47,788 nt of DNA from an uncultured Dorea sp. (GCA_910578455.1 CAJTQA010000025.1:1-47788); one strand, 5' to 3'; positions 23,906 through 32,940 are shown, counted from the first letter of the stretch. Translations and numbers: made by a program. The notes: generated by a model from the sequence alone, not told the origin.

Positions 23906-24973
23906 TTATTGGCCAGTGCGTACAAAAGCCAGGCTGATAAGCCTGTCGACAAGCTCCTTTTTAGGGATGCCTTCCGCTTCCCAGAGCATCGGGTACATAC
24001 TGATGGCGGTAAAACCGGGCATCGTATTGATCTCATTAAAGATGACCTTCCCTTCATCGGTTACAAAGAAGTCCACACGGGCAAGCCCATAGCCGTCTAC
24101 AGCATTAAAGATTTTCTCGGCAGCTTTTTTGACTTGCTCGGACGCGCCGTCCGGCAATTGGGGATTTATGACGGTACGGGATTCGGAGTTAAAATATTTG
24201 GATTCAAAATCATAAAAATCTGCAGCGGAGAAGATCTCGCCTACGCCGGATGACAACACCGGCTTTTGTCCTCCTCCAAGTACGGAACATTCAATCTCAT
24301 GGCCGCAGATTGTCTCCTCTACAAGGATCTTTCGGTCATGGACCGCAGCCTCTCTCAGCCCGGAAATAAGCTCCTGGCGGTTCTTTGCCTTGCTGATGCC
24401 CCTGGAGGAACCGGCATTTGAAGGTTTTATAAATACTGGATAGTCAAATTTTTCTTCAATCTGCCTTACGATATCGTCCATGCTGTCGCGCATGCGCCAG
24501 CTCATGACGGGAATATAGTCGGCCTGGCAGAAACCAAGGTCGTCAACAATGATTTTTGTGTATAATTTATCCATTGATACGGCAGAGGACAGGACGCCGC
24601 ATCCGACATATGGGATCTGTGCCAGTTCAAAAAGCCCCTGCACAGTGCCGTCTTCACCGTAAAGCCCGTGGAGTACGGGAAAGACAGCGTCAATTTTTAC
24701 GGATGTATTTTGAGAATCTTTTGTTAAGATCACGCATTGCTTTGTGGCATCGGGGGAAATTATGGCTTCTGTCCTGCTGTCCTTCCATGCCCCGGAACGG
24801 ACATCGTCCAGAGATTCTGCCTTGAGCCAGTGTCCGTCTTCCGTGATTCCGATAAGGAGCGGTTCATATTTTGAGGTGTCGATTTGTTCGATAATGTTGG
24901 CCGCCGACATGCAGGACACGATATGTTCGGATGACTGGCCGCCAAAGAGCACAGCTATTTTCTTTTTTTGCAT
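23906..24973 (-). CDS. ddl: D-alanine--D-alanine ligase
   Basis: Ddl joins two D-alanines with ATP to make the dipeptide end of peptidoglycan precursors. The 355-residue protein has the ATP-grasp layout: IAVLFGGQSSEHIVSCMSA at the N terminus, VSMDKLYTKIIVDDLG, IKPSNAGSSRGISKAKN, the omega-loop YDFESKYFN and VIFNEINTMPGFTAISMYP. The tyrosine of the loop's KY is kept, which in known enzymes goes with D-Ala-D-Ala rather than D-Ala-D-Lac; no VanA-like residues are seen. AAGGA precedes the ATG. It faces the surface-protein gene tail to tail. Vancomycin susceptibility cannot be inferred from this gene alone. Confidence 0.92.
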   Translation of the reverse strand: MQKKKIAVLFGGQSSEHIVSCMSAANIIEQIDTSKYEPLLIGITEDGHWLKAESLDDVRSGAWKDSRTEAIISPDATKQCVILTKDSQNTSVKIDAVFPVLHGLYGEDGTVQGLFELAQIPYVGCGVLSSAVSMDKLYTKIIVDDLGFCQADYIPVMSWRMRDSMDDIVRQIEEKFDYPVFIKPSNAGSSRGISKAKNRQELISGLREAAVHDRKILVEETICGHEIECSVLGGGQKPVLSSGVGEIFSAADFYDFESKYFNSESRTVINPQLPDGASEQVKKAAEKIFNAVDGYGLARVDFFVTDEGKVIFNEINTMPGFTAISMYPMLWEAEGIPKKELVDRLISLAFVRTGQ

Positions 24974-25059
24974 AGAATTTTCCTTTCTTTTTTCGATAAA
25001 AGTAGAATATCCCTTTTTTGCCGCCGCGTCAACAGTAAAATTTCCGGATAAAAGGGAGG

Positions 25060-25092
25060 ATGCCGGGTCACCGCTTTCGCGATGCCCGGCAT
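25060..25092 (-). terminator. hairpin between the second phosphofructokinase and ddl
   Basis: ATGCCGGG pairs with CCCGGCAT, with further pairing inside the loop. On the minus strand it is followed by CCTCCCTTTTATCC, a weak T tract. A minus-strand TATAAT at 25158-25163 could start a ddl transcript that passes through it, so it may act as a partial terminator. Confidence 0.4.
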
Positions 25093-25246
25093 GTATTATG
25101 AAAAAGTTTATTCAAAATAGTGTGCTACTATGATATCGTCTTTGTTTCCCTTTGCTGATTATAGTATACGGGTCAGCTATGAAGAAACAATGTTAAAGTA
25201 GTAAAAGAATTTTGAAAGATAAGTAAACAAATTATGAACGGCAAAA

Positions 25247-26470
25247 TTACTTGCGGTATGCAAAGAGCGGTATTCCGTTTTTCGTGGGAAGCTCCACATA
25301 CCCTTGTGTGAGCGGCCTTGCATAGTCGATGAAGTCGTCGCTTATGTCGGAGCCTTCTCCGATGATCCATTCGGCAGGAACCGGTTTTTCTTTATTGCAG
25401 ATGATGTTCACATCTGCCGTGCCATAGGATAGTTCGTAGGGAACGCTCTTGTTTCGGATAAAAGTGATCATCTTGCCGGTCTCTCCTGCGATGGCAACCT
25501 GTACCGCATATATTCCGGCATTTACGGCCTCGTCAAGGTCTACTCTGGAAAGGTGGGCGCAGGAACATCTCTGGCATACGTTAAGTTCGATGGAGCGTAC
25601 CTTTACTCCAATCTTCTCTTTCACAAGATTTTCAAGATATTTCCCGGAGCCGGTGAGCATCTTGTGGCCAAAGTTGTCCACTCCTACATCACTTGCGTAC
25701 TCGCAGATAAATGTACCGTTTCCGTCATTGATTCCCTCAGAGATGCAGACAACAAGATTTGGCGTAGTATTCAGGTTTTCTTTCACCTTTTCTATGAATG
25801 CATCCTGATTGAAAGCGACCTCAGGAAGATAGACAAGTACCGGATTATCCCCTTCAAATTTACGCGCAAGGATGCTTGCCGCAGTGAGCCAGCCCGCGTG
25901 GCGGCCCATTATTTCTACAATGGTGACGGACTGCTTGTTGTCGTAGACAGTTGCGTCAGTGGAAATTTCTCTTACGACGGTAGCGACATATTTGGCGGCG
26001 CTTCCGTAGCCGGGGGTGTGGTCTGTCTCCACGAGGTCATTGTCGATTGTTTTCGGTACGCCGATAAAACGGATGTCGCTGCCTGCGCCTGCGGCGTAGC
26101 GTGAGAGCTTGCTTACCGTGTCCATGGAATCATTTCCGCCGATATAAAAGAAATAACCGATATTTTTTTCTTCAAACTTTTTAAATAGTTCAGGGTATAC
26201 AGGATCGTTTAGATCTTCCGGCAGCTTGTAACGGCAGGAGCCAAGGTATGCGCCCGGGGTAGTCCTCACGAGCTCAAGCTCATTGGTGGCATCAAGCGCT
26301 CCGATATCCATAAAGTGGTCGTGCAGAAATCCTTCAATGCCGTTTACCATGCCATATATGGTTCCTACTTTTTCTGACTGCTTTAAACTTTCAGATACGA
26401 CGCCATACAGGCTTCCGTTAATTACTGCGGTAGGTCCGCCGGATTGTCCGACAATTACATTTTTCTTCAT
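25247..26470 (-). CDS. 6-phosphofructokinase paralogue, probably pyrophosphate-dependent
   Basis: The 407-residue enzyme is a full-length homologue of the one at 18951-20207: KNVIVGQSGGPTAVINGS, YIGGNDSMDT with Asn and Asp at 113-114, PKTIDNDLVETDHTPGYGSA, EIMGRHAGWLT. It carries the same PPi-type residues (Asp and Lys). The two paralogues differ widely in the C-terminal third, so this is not a recent copy. The ATG at 26470 stands 7 bases after GGAGG; an ATG at 26476 is too close to that site. It is on the minus strand, read away from the glycosyltransferase gene. Division of labour between the two enzymes is not known. Confidence 0.85.
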   Translation of the reverse strand: MKKNVIVGQSGGPTAVINGSLYGVVSESLKQSEKVGTIYGMVNGIEGFLHDHFMDIGALDATNELELVRTTPGAYLGSCRYKLPEDLNDPVYPELFKKFEEKNIGYFFYIGGNDSMDTVSKLSRYAAGAGSDIRFIGVPKTIDNDLVETDHTPGYGSAAKYVATVVREISTDATVYDNKQSVTIVEIMGRHAGWLTAASILARKFEGDNPVLVYLPEVAFNQDAFIEKVKENLNTTPNLVVCISEGINDGNGTFICEYASDVGVDNFGHKMLTGSGKYLENLVKEKIGVKVRSIELNVCQRCSCAHLSRVDLDEAVNAGIYAVQVAIAGETGKMITFIRNKSVPYELSYGTADVNIICNKEKPVPAEWIIGEGSDISDDFIDYARPLTQGYVELPTKNGIPLFAYRK

Positions 26471-26614
26471 ATTCATTCCTCCAATTCTATACTTAACTAT
26501 ATCGGATGTTAGCTGATATTACAATCATATAATTCACTTTTCTGAAAAAATAAGTTGGAAAAAGGGTGAGATTGCTTTATACTAGGAAACAGTGAGCAAG
26601 AGGAGGAAATTAAG

Positions 26615-27631
26615 ATGAAGTATATTTCGTTTGCGATTCCGTCTTACAATTCAGAAGATTATATGTCGCATGCAATTGAAAGCATCCTGCCGGGAGGAGA
26701 GGATGTTGAGATTATCGTTGTCAATGACGGCTCCAAAGACGGCACGTCGGAAATCGCCCATGAATATAAAAATAAGTATCCAAATATTGTGAGGGTAGTT
26801 GATAAGGATAATGGAGGGCACGGAGATGCCGTCAATTCCGGGCTGTCTCATGCGACAGGAAAATATTTTAAAGTTGTTGACAGTGATGACTGGGTGGATG
26901 AGGATTCCCTGCATAAGATCCTGGAATTTTTAAAGGAGCTTGAGGAGGAAGACAAGGAGATCGATATGCTGATTTCCAATTATGTCTATGAAAAAGAGGG
27001 GGCCGCTCATAAAAAATGCATCCATTACCGGAACGTGCTGCCTCAGGATGAGGTGTTCACATGGGATGACGTCGGCCGTTTCCGTCTGGATCAGTATATA
27101 TTGATGCATTCGGTAATCTATCGGACATCCATGTTGAAATTAAGCCAGATGACGCTGCCGAAACATACATTTTATGTGGATAATATCTATGTTTATTATC
27201 CTCTTCCCTATGTGAGGAAGATTTATTATCTGGATGTGGATTTTTACCGTTATTTTATCGGCAGGGAAGACCAGTCAGTAAATGAAAAAGTGATGATATC
27301 GAGGATAGACCAGCAGATTTTTGTTACGAAAACAATGATTGACATGTATCATTTAAAAAACATCTCAAGCAAAAAGCTCAGGCATTATATGGTAAACTAT
27401 CTGGCTATTATGATGACGGTATCTTCTATCTTAATGATACGGTCAAAAAAACAGGAGAATCTGGAGAAAAAGAAGGAACTATGGGGGTATCTTAAGAAAA
27501 AGGATCTAAAGACTTATCTTCGGATACGGTATGGGATTCTGGGGCAGACCATGAATATTCCCGGAAGGTCGGGAAGGAAGATATCGTCCCTGGCGTATTC
27601 CGTGGCGAGGAGACTGATAGGATTTAATTAG
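26615..27631 (+). CDS. family 2 glycosyltransferase
   Basis: The 338-residue protein has a GT-A fold core: FAIPSYNSEDYMSHAIESI at the N terminus, EIIVVNDGSKDGTSEIA, GGHGDAVNSGLSHATGKYF, and the metal-binding VVDSDDWVDEDSL. It would move a sugar from a nucleotide donor to a wall, capsule or lipid acceptor. The C-terminal third is basic (RSKKQENLEKKKEL) with no obvious membrane helix. AGGAGG precedes the ATG. It is a single-gene unit with its own terminator. Donor and acceptor cannot be read from sequence. Confidence 0.85.
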   Translation: MKYISFAIPSYNSEDYMSHAIESILPGGEDVEIIVVNDGSKDGTSEIAHEYKNKYPNIVRVVDKDNGGHGDAVNSGLSHATGKYFKVVDSDDWVDEDSLHKILEFLKELEEEDKEIDMLISNYVYEKEGAAHKKCIHYRNVLPQDEVFTWDDVGRFRLDQYILMHSVIYRTSMLKLSQMTLPKHTFYVDNIYVYYPLPYVRKIYYLDVDFYRYFIGREDQSVNEKVMISRIDQQIFVTKTMIDMYHLKNISSKKLRHYMVNYLAIMMTVSSILMIRSKKQENLEKKKELWGYLKKKDLKTYLRIRYGILGQTMNIPGRSGRKISSLAYSVARRLIGFN

Positions 27632-27644
27632 AATATATGCTGAA

Positions 27645-27685
27645 AATGCCGTTCGCAGGATTGCATCTGTGAACGGCATTTTTTT
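27645..27685 (+). terminator. terminator of the glycosyltransferase gene
   Basis: AATGCCGTTCGCAG pairs with CTGTGAACGGCATT, followed by TTTTT. Confidence 0.85.
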
Positions 27686-27692
27686 GATATGC

Positions 27693-28541
27693 TTATATGA
27701 TTTTATTTTTCTTTCGGTATTCGCTGGGGGGCATGTCATAAACGTTTTTGAATGCGCGGGAGAAATGGAGGAGATTAGGATATCCGACTGACGCTCCAAT
27801 CTCTCCGATGGACTGTTCCCCGATGATCAGTGCGTCTGCTGCTTTTGCCATGCGGTAATGGATTAGGAAGTCCTGAGGGGACTGGCCAAGTACCTTTTTA
27901 AATATTTTTCCGAAATAACTTCGGTCCAGCCGGCATTTTCCGGCAAGTTCTTCAATGGTGATGCTATTGGCGTAGTTGTGTTCTATGTATGCCACGGCCT
28001 CTCTTACATAGAATTCGCTCAGATTCCCGCCCTGGGATTTTTTCCTTGAAGAAGAATAGTTGATAAGCTTGCTGATAAACAAGTACAGGTGCCCGATAAG
28101 TTCCAGCGAGGCATCATTTGGACTGTCAAGCATAGCCCTCATCTGTTCCAACACCTTTATGCCGTATTCGGGCTGGATAGGGTGAAAAACGGGAGATTTG
28201 TGGGAGAGACCTGCCAGTTCCATAGACTCTTTTGCGCGGAGCCCTCCGAATTCCACCCAGATATATTCCCAGGGTTCTTTGGCATCTGCGCTGTAGGTAT
28301 TGACCAGTCCCGGCTCGATCAGGAAGCCGTTTCCGGCGTCGATATGGTGGTAAGAGACGTTGTCTTTCTCGTCATTGGCATAGAGGACACCCTTGCCTGA
28401 TATTACATAGTGAAACAAAAAGTTATTTCTTACATAAGGACCAAAGGACTTCAGCGGTTCGCACTGCTCGTATCCATATTGGTAAATTGTAAGATCCATG
28501 AAACGTTCGTCCTGAAATACTGAAAAGAAGTGATTCGTCAT
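27693..28541 (-). CDS. AraC-family regulator of the first sugar ABC operon
   Basis: The 282-residue protein has a cupin-type sugar-binding N-terminal domain (YVRNNFLFHYVISGKGVLYA, DAGNGFLIEPGLVNTY) and a C-terminal AraC HTH pair (ITIEELAGKCRLDRSYFGKI and GYPNLLHFSRAFKNVYDMPP, ending SEYRKKN). A GGAGG site 9 bases before ATG fixes the start. It is divergent from a three-gene sugar importer, and direct repeats upstream of that promoter are good candidates for its binding sites. It probably activates the importer in response to a sugar. The sugar is not known. Confidence 0.85.
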   Translation of the reverse strand: MTNHFFSVFQDERFMDLTIYQYGYEQCEPLKSFGPYVRNNFLFHYVISGKGVLYANDEKDNVSYHHIDAGNGFLIEPGLVNTYSADAKEPWEYIWVEFGGLRAKESMELAGLSHKSPVFHPIQPEYGIKVLEQMRAMLDSPNDASLELIGHLYLFISKLINYSSSRKKSQGGNLSEFYVREAVAYIEHNYANSITIEELAGKCRLDRSYFGKIFKKVLGQSPQDFLIHYRMAKAADALIIGEQSIGEIGASVGYPNLLHFSRAFKNVYDMPPSEYRKKNKII

Positions 28542-28648
28542 GGTGCGTTATCCTCCTTTGAACTTTTTTTCGTGATTTTCACAAAAAATTAAGAGTGATT
28601 TTTGTTGAAAATACCGATTTTTAATTGTTTTTTTATATTATATACCAT

Positions 28649-28711
28649 AATGCGTCTATATTTCAACTTTTTCGTTCCAAAAACGCATTTTTACAAATTT
28701 GAAACGCATTC
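28649..28711 (+). promoter_or_regulatory. candidate AraC-binding half-sites
   Basis: AAACGCATT occurs at 28681-28689 and 28702-28710, exactly 21 bases (two helical turns) apart. A third copy with one mismatch lies inverted at 28649-28657. The proximal copy ends 6 bases before the -35 box, as expected for an activator touching RNA polymerase. Confidence 0.5.
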
Positions 28712-28716
28712 AAATA

Positions 28717-28745
28717 TTTACGTCTTTGCAGCAAACTGCTATTAT
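28717..28745 (+). promoter_or_regulatory. promoter of the first sugar ABC operon
   Basis: TTTACG (28717-28722), a 17-base spacer and TATTAT (28740-28745). The boxes are imperfect, which fits a promoter that depends on the divergent AraC activator. Confidence 0.5.
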
Positions 28746-28810
28746 TTTACACGAAACGAAACAAAATCTTCATGCAACTTAACAAAGCATGGGAAAAGGA
28801 GAGGTGTGGA

Positions 28811-30094
28811 ATGAAAAGAAGAGTAATTGCCACAGTACTTGTGGCAGCAATGCTGATTGGGACCATGCTTTCAGCTACCGGATGTTCATCCGAACCAAAT
28901 GATGGCAAGACCCATATCACCATGCTTCAGTACAAACCGGAGGCGGTAAAGGCTTTCGAAAAGATGGAAGAGGAATTCAATGCGACTCACGATGATATTG
29001 TACTAAAGATTGAATCTCCTAACGATGCCATGACGGTACTGAAGACACGCTTTATTAAGGAGGATGCCCCGGACATTATCGGAATCGGCGGAGATGTCAA
29101 TTTCTCCAACTTCGTTGATGCTGACATGCTCATGGACATCTCAGACTTTGAGGGGTTGTCACTTGTCAAGCAGGCGTACAAGGACATTGACAAAAACCTG
29201 GAATTTGTTCCGAGAGAAGGGGTATATGCAGTTCCCTACGTAGCAAATGCTGCAGGCATTCTCTACAACAGAGACATGTTTGAAAAAAATGGCTGGAAGA
29301 TTCCTACGACATGGGATGAGTTCACCAGCCTCTGCGAGACAATCAAGTCCTCAGGACAGCAGCCGCTGTACTTCGGTTACAAGGATGTGTGGACATGTCT
29401 TGCACCGTGGAATGCGCTTGCCTGCGATCTTGCACCGGCCGATGTATGCCGTCAGGTAAATAAGGGCGAAACGAAATTTGCCGACGAGTACGGCGAGGTG
29501 GCAGAGAAGATGTTAGAGCTCCTTCAGTACGCACAGGACGACCCGTTTGCATACAATTATAATGATGCGTGTACGGCTTTTGCAAACGGCGAAGCAGCGA
29601 TGTACCCGATCGGAAGCTATGCGGTTCCTCAGATTCAGTCTGTAAATCCGGATATGAACATTGATTCCTTTGTTATGCCAGGATGCGATAACGCAGAAGA
29701 CAATGTCCTGAATTCAGGTGTTGACCTTCAGTTCTGCGTTACAAAAGACTGCCCGAGCAAAGAAGCGGCATACGAAGTCTTAAGCTTTATGCTGGAGGAT
29801 TCTACGATCCAGACTTATCTTGACGATCAGAATGCCGTGCCGTGCAAGGATAAAGAGTTCAAATTGTCAAGCGCGCTGGACGGTATGCTGGATTATATCA
29901 ATGCCGGCAAGATGACAGACTACCAGGATCACTACTATCCTTCTGAGATGGCAGTGGATGCCCAGATTCAGACATTCCTTCTGGACGGCAGCGTTGAGAA
30001 ATTCCTCAACAAATTTGATACTGACTGGTTAAGGTATAATCGTGACATTATCCGTAAGGTACAGGAATATGAGAAAAACGGAGGGAATAAATAA
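28811..30094 (+). CDS. sugar ABC transporter substrate-binding lipoprotein
   Basis: The 427-residue lipoprotein captures a carbohydrate outside the membrane for import. The signal is MKRRVIATVLVAAMLIGTML with lipobox SATGC (Cys25). The rest fits the CUT1 solute-binding family: FEKMEEEFNATHDDIVLKIE, FVPREGVYAVPYVANAAGIL, YNRDMFEKNGWKIPTTWDEF. The start is ATG 28811 after AAGGAGAGGTG; the open frame begins further upstream at 28772 without signal sequence. It overlaps the first permease gene (TAATG). No ATPase gene follows, so a shared MsmK-type ATPase elsewhere probably powers it. The sugar is not evident. Confidence 0.88.
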   Translation: MKRRVIATVLVAAMLIGTMLSATGCSSEPNDGKTHITMLQYKPEAVKAFEKMEEEFNATHDDIVLKIESPNDAMTVLKTRFIKEDAPDIIGIGGDVNFSNFVDADMLMDISDFEGLSLVKQAYKDIDKNLEFVPREGVYAVPYVANAAGILYNRDMFEKNGWKIPTTWDEFTSLCETIKSSGQQPLYFGYKDVWTCLAPWNALACDLAPADVCRQVNKGETKFADEYGEVAEKMLELLQYAQDDPFAYNYNDACTAFANGEAAMYPIGSYAVPQIQSVNPDMNIDSFVMPGCDNAEDNVLNSGVDLQFCVTKDCPSKEAAYEVLSFMLEDSTIQTYLDDQNAVPCKDKEFKLSSALDGMLDYINAGKMTDYQDHYYPSEMAVDAQIQTFLLDGSVEKFLNKFDTDWLRYNRDIIRKVQEYEKNGGNK

Positions 30095-30945
30095 TGAATA
30101 AAAAATTAAGTAGAAACCAGACATTTTTGCTCATTACAATCCCGGTTTTGGCACTGTTCTTCTGTTTTAACACGCTGCCGCTGATTAAAGGCCTCATGTA
30201 CAGCTTTACGAACTTCAGGGGATTCGGATCTTATGAGTGGGTAGGGATGCGAAACTATGCAGATTTATTCACAGATGCCAGGGTAGGAAAATCCTATCTG
30301 TTTACCTTTAAATTTGCGCTGCTGGCAACAGTTGTTACGAACGTGATCGCTCTTTTGATCGCACTTGGGCTGAACGGAAAGATCCGTGCAAAGAGCGCGC
30401 TCAGAGGCGTATACTTTATACCGAGAATTCTGGGAGGACTTGTTGTAGGCTATATCTTTGGATATATCTTTACATATATTCTTCCGGCAATCACCGGCGG
30501 TTCCAGTATGCTGTCAAACACAGGAACAGCATGGATTGCGATCGTAATTGTTGCGGCATGGCAGTCCATTGCACAGACGACCCTCATCTATATTTCCGGA
30601 CTTCAGACAGTGCCTGAGGACGTATACGAAGCAGGCGCCATTGACGGGGCTACAGGATGGAAAAGTTTTAAAAACCTTACTTTCCCGCTTATCATCCCGT
30701 TCTTCAGCATCAATATGGTACTGAGCATGAAAGACTTCCTGATGGTATTCGACCAGATCATGGCTTTGACCAAGGGAGGTCCTGCACAGAGTACAGAGTC
30801 CATCTCATTCCTGATCTACAACAATGGTATGGGCGGCGGACAGTTCGGATTCCAGAGCGCCAACGCGGTAATCTTCTTTATCGTAATCGTGACGATATCT
30901 GTACTGCAGCTTAACATTACAGGAAAGAAGGAGGAACAGTTATAA
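30094..30945 (+). CDS. sugar ABC transporter permease (MalF type)
   Basis: The 283-residue protein has six predicted membrane helices and the cytoplasmic EAA loop in VPEDVYEAGAIDGATGWKSF, which contacts the ATPase. The first helix follows MNKKLSRNQTFLLITIPVLA. It pairs with the next gene, with which it shares a TAATG overlap. It forms the channel of a CUT1 importer together with the second permease. The substrate is presumably the same unknown sugar as for the preceding lipoprotein. Confidence 0.9.
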   Translation: MNKKLSRNQTFLLITIPVLALFFCFNTLPLIKGLMYSFTNFRGFGSYEWVGMRNYADLFTDARVGKSYLFTFKFALLATVVTNVIALLIALGLNGKIRAKSALRGVYFIPRILGGLVVGYIFGYIFTYILPAITGGSSMLSNTGTAWIAIVIVAAWQSIAQTTLIYISGLQTVPEDVYEAGAIDGATGWKSFKNLTFPLIIPFFSINMVLSMKDFLMVFDQIMALTKGGPAQSTESISFLIYNNGMGGGQFGFQSANAVIFFIVIVTISVLQLNITGKKEEQL

Positions 30946-31793
30946 TGAAAAAGAAAAATAAAGTTGCTGCCGTTACAAACTGGCCGCTTACAATTTTGTT
31001 GATTGTTGGTTGTATAACCGTAATTTTTCCTCTTTACATGGCGATTGTAATCGCGTTCAAGAAACCGTCAGAGATGACAAACGATATTGCAGGGGCGTTG
31101 AGCCTTCCGAAGACATGGAGCCTTGAGAACTTTGCAGAGGCAATGCGTGTTACGGATTTCTGGCATTCCCTGGGCTACAGCGTGCTTATCACGGTAGTGA
31201 CAGTAGTCCTTGCAATCTTAATCCATTCACTTGCCGGCTATGCAATCGGCAGAAGCATGGCAAACAGTAAGTTTTATAAAGTTTCATACCTCTATATCGT
31301 GAGCGGTATGTTCGTTCCTTTCGCAATTTTGATGATGCCTTTAGTAAAGCAGACCGCGCAGATGGGCGTAGACAACTGGTTCGGCGTAATATTATGTTAC
31401 CTGGTATTCTATATGCCGATGAACATCATGCTGTATTCCGGTTACCTGAAAAATATCCCGATCGCGCTTGAGGAAGCGGCTTTCGTAGACGGGGCGACTA
31501 CATGGTCTACCTACTGGAAAGTTATCTTCCCGATTATGAAACCTATGCACGCAACCGTTGCAGTCCTGACTGCACTTGGAACATGGAATGACGTTATGAC
31601 GCCTCTTGTCATCATGTCAGGCACGGGAGCGAATACGCTGCCTCTGGCACAGCTTACGTTCCAGACCCAGTTCGGTACGAACTACAACCTGGCGTTTGCC
31701 TCTTATCTGCTTGCACTTTTGCCAATCCTTGTATTCTATCTGGTATGCCAGAAACAGATTATCAACGGTGTTGTAAATGGTGCTGTAAAGTAA
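30945..31793 (+). CDS. sugar ABC transporter permease (MalG type)
   Basis: The 282-residue second channel subunit has six predicted helices, the EAA loop IALEEAAFVDGATTWSTYWK, and the typical C-terminal phrase QKQIINGVVNGAVK of MalG-type permeases. It starts within TAATG of the previous gene. Its last 32 bases overlap, tail to tail, the end of the lacI-type gene on the other strand. A hairpin inside that gene is the likely terminator. Confidence 0.9.
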   Translation: MKKKNKVAAVTNWPLTILLIVGCITVIFPLYMAIVIAFKKPSEMTNDIAGALSLPKTWSLENFAEAMRVTDFWHSLGYSVLITVVTVVLAILIHSLAGYAIGRSMANSKFYKVSYLYIVSGMFVPFAILMMPLVKQTAQMGVDNWFGVILCYLVFYMPMNIMLYSGYLKNIPIALEEAAFVDGATTWSTYWKVIFPIMKPMHATVAVLTALGTWNDVMTPLVIMSGTGANTLPLAQLTFQTQFGTNYNLAFASYLLALLPILVFYLVCQKQIINGVVNGAVK

Positions 31794-32835
31794 TAGTTTC
31801 TGTTTTGCCTCTTTCTGTTGTTTCACGTTTAAACAGTACAGGGGCGATTGCCTTATGGACCGGCTCTTTCAGGAGGGCCGGCCTTCTTTTCTTTCTTTCA
31901 TTCATCTGTTCTACAAGCATCTTTACCGCCTCGTATGCCATGACATCAGTCTGCTGCCCGACCGTGCTGATCGGGATGATCGCCTCCCTTGAGACGGGAG
32001 AGTTGTCAAAGCCGACGATTAATATGTCTTCCGGGAGCATGCCGTGCTTTCTAATGAGGATGTTTAAGAAAATATTTGCCTGTGTATCGCTTGAGAAAAA
32101 AATCCCTTTTTTCTGTGCAGGATATTTTTCAGCCAGCTGTTCTGCAATACCGCCCAGATGTTCTTTGAATGTTTCAAAAGTATTTCCCAGGTCTTTTATG
32201 ATCAGTTCGTGTTTCAGCTTCTTTTCGGCGCAGAAATCAAGGAATCCCTGAATGCGTCCGTAAGCCGGATTGACCGGGCTGGAAGATGTATTTACATGGA
32301 TCAAAATATCGCAGTCATGCTCTGCGAGAAGGCCGGCCGCCTGGTAACCGCCGGTATAGTTGTCTGTGTTTACGCTGCATACATGAAGGTCTTCCCTCTC
32401 GATTGTAACAATAGGAACCTGCAATTCGCTGAGTTCTTCTGAAGGAATCACATGGCTTAAGATCAGGAGCCCTTCAATTTTATAAGCAAGCAGCTCGTCG
32501 ATATAGCGCCGCTCCTGTTCCTCGTTGCCGTTGCTGATGAAGACAAGGAATTTGTATCCGAACTGTTCATGGGTGGAAAGAATCTTGTTCAGCAGTTCGG
32601 AGAAGAAATGGTGGAAGAGTTCCGAGACGATGACTCCTATAAATTCTGTCTTCCCGCTGGCAAGGATGCGGGCCACTTTGTTTTCCTTATAGTTAAGGTC
32701 AATCAATGCCTGGGCGATGATTTCCTGATTTTCAAGAGTCAGGGAGTCCGGATTGTTAAAATACCGGGAGATCGTTGTCTTGGAAAAATGGGTGTACTGT
32801 GCAATGTCGTTGAATGTCACATTTTTTTTGCTCAT
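31762..32835 (-). CDS. LacI-family transcriptional regulator of the fructoside locus
   Basis: The 357-residue repressor has an N-terminal LacI HTH (NVTFNDIAQYTHFSKTTISR YFNNP in sequence) and a periplasmic-binding-like effector domain (TEFIGVIVSELFHHFFSELL, GLLILSHVIPSE, DILIVGFDNSPVSREAIIPI). It is divergent from the second sugar locus and two matching palindromes lie between them. The family norm ends near VLFKRETT; here about 20 extra residues (ERGKTETITLQHHLQHR) are read from the antisense of the convergent permease gene, which suggests loss of an original stop. The effector is likely a fructoside or its phosphate, since a GH32 gene is in the controlled locus. Confidence 0.88.
   Translation of the reverse strand: MSKKNVTFNDIAQYTHFSKTTISRYFNNPDSLTLENQEIIAQALIDLNYKENKVARILASGKTEFIGVIVSELFHHFFSELLNKILSTHEQFGYKFLVFISNGNEEQERRYIDELLAYKIEGLLILSHVIPSEELSELQVPIVTIEREDLHVCSVNTDNYTGGYQAAGLLAEHDCDILIHVNTSSSPVNPAYGRIQGFLDFCAEKKLKHELIIKDLGNTFETFKEHLGGIAEQLAEKYPAQKKGIFFSSDTQANIFLNILIRKHGMLPEDILIVGFDNSPVSREAIIPISTVGQQTDVMAYEAVKMLVEQMNERKKRRPALLKEPVHKAIAPVLFKRETTERGKTETITLQHHLQHR
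31857..31890 (+). terminator. hairpin terminator inside the lacI-type gene
   Basis: GG-A-CCGGC pairs with GCCGGCC (one bulged A), followed by TTCTTTTCTTTCTTT. It lies 64 bases after the MalG-type permease stop and is embedded in coding sequence of the opposite strand. Confidence 0.45.
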
Positions 32836-32885
32836 GATGCCGGCCTTTCTTATTTGCGTTTTGCTATGTGTTGATAGTAAGGATT

Positions 32886-32914
32886 ATTATATCAAAAAAG
32901 AACTAGGAGGGCAA
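32886..32914 (-). promoter_or_regulatory. promoter of the lacI-type gene
   Basis: On the minus strand TTGCCC (32914-32909), a 17-base spacer and TATAAT (32891-32886). Operator O1 lies directly upstream of the -35, so the repressor may influence its own synthesis. Confidence 0.6.
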
Positions 32915-32918
32915 TGAG

Positions 32919-32940
32919 TAACCGATTAAGTAACCGGTTT
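32919..32940. promoter_or_regulatory. operator O1 for the LacI-type regulator
   Basis: TAACCGAT-N6-ACCGGTTT: an imperfect inverted repeat with the same 8-6-8 layout as O2, 128 bases away from it. It stands between the two divergent promoters. Confidence 0.7.
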
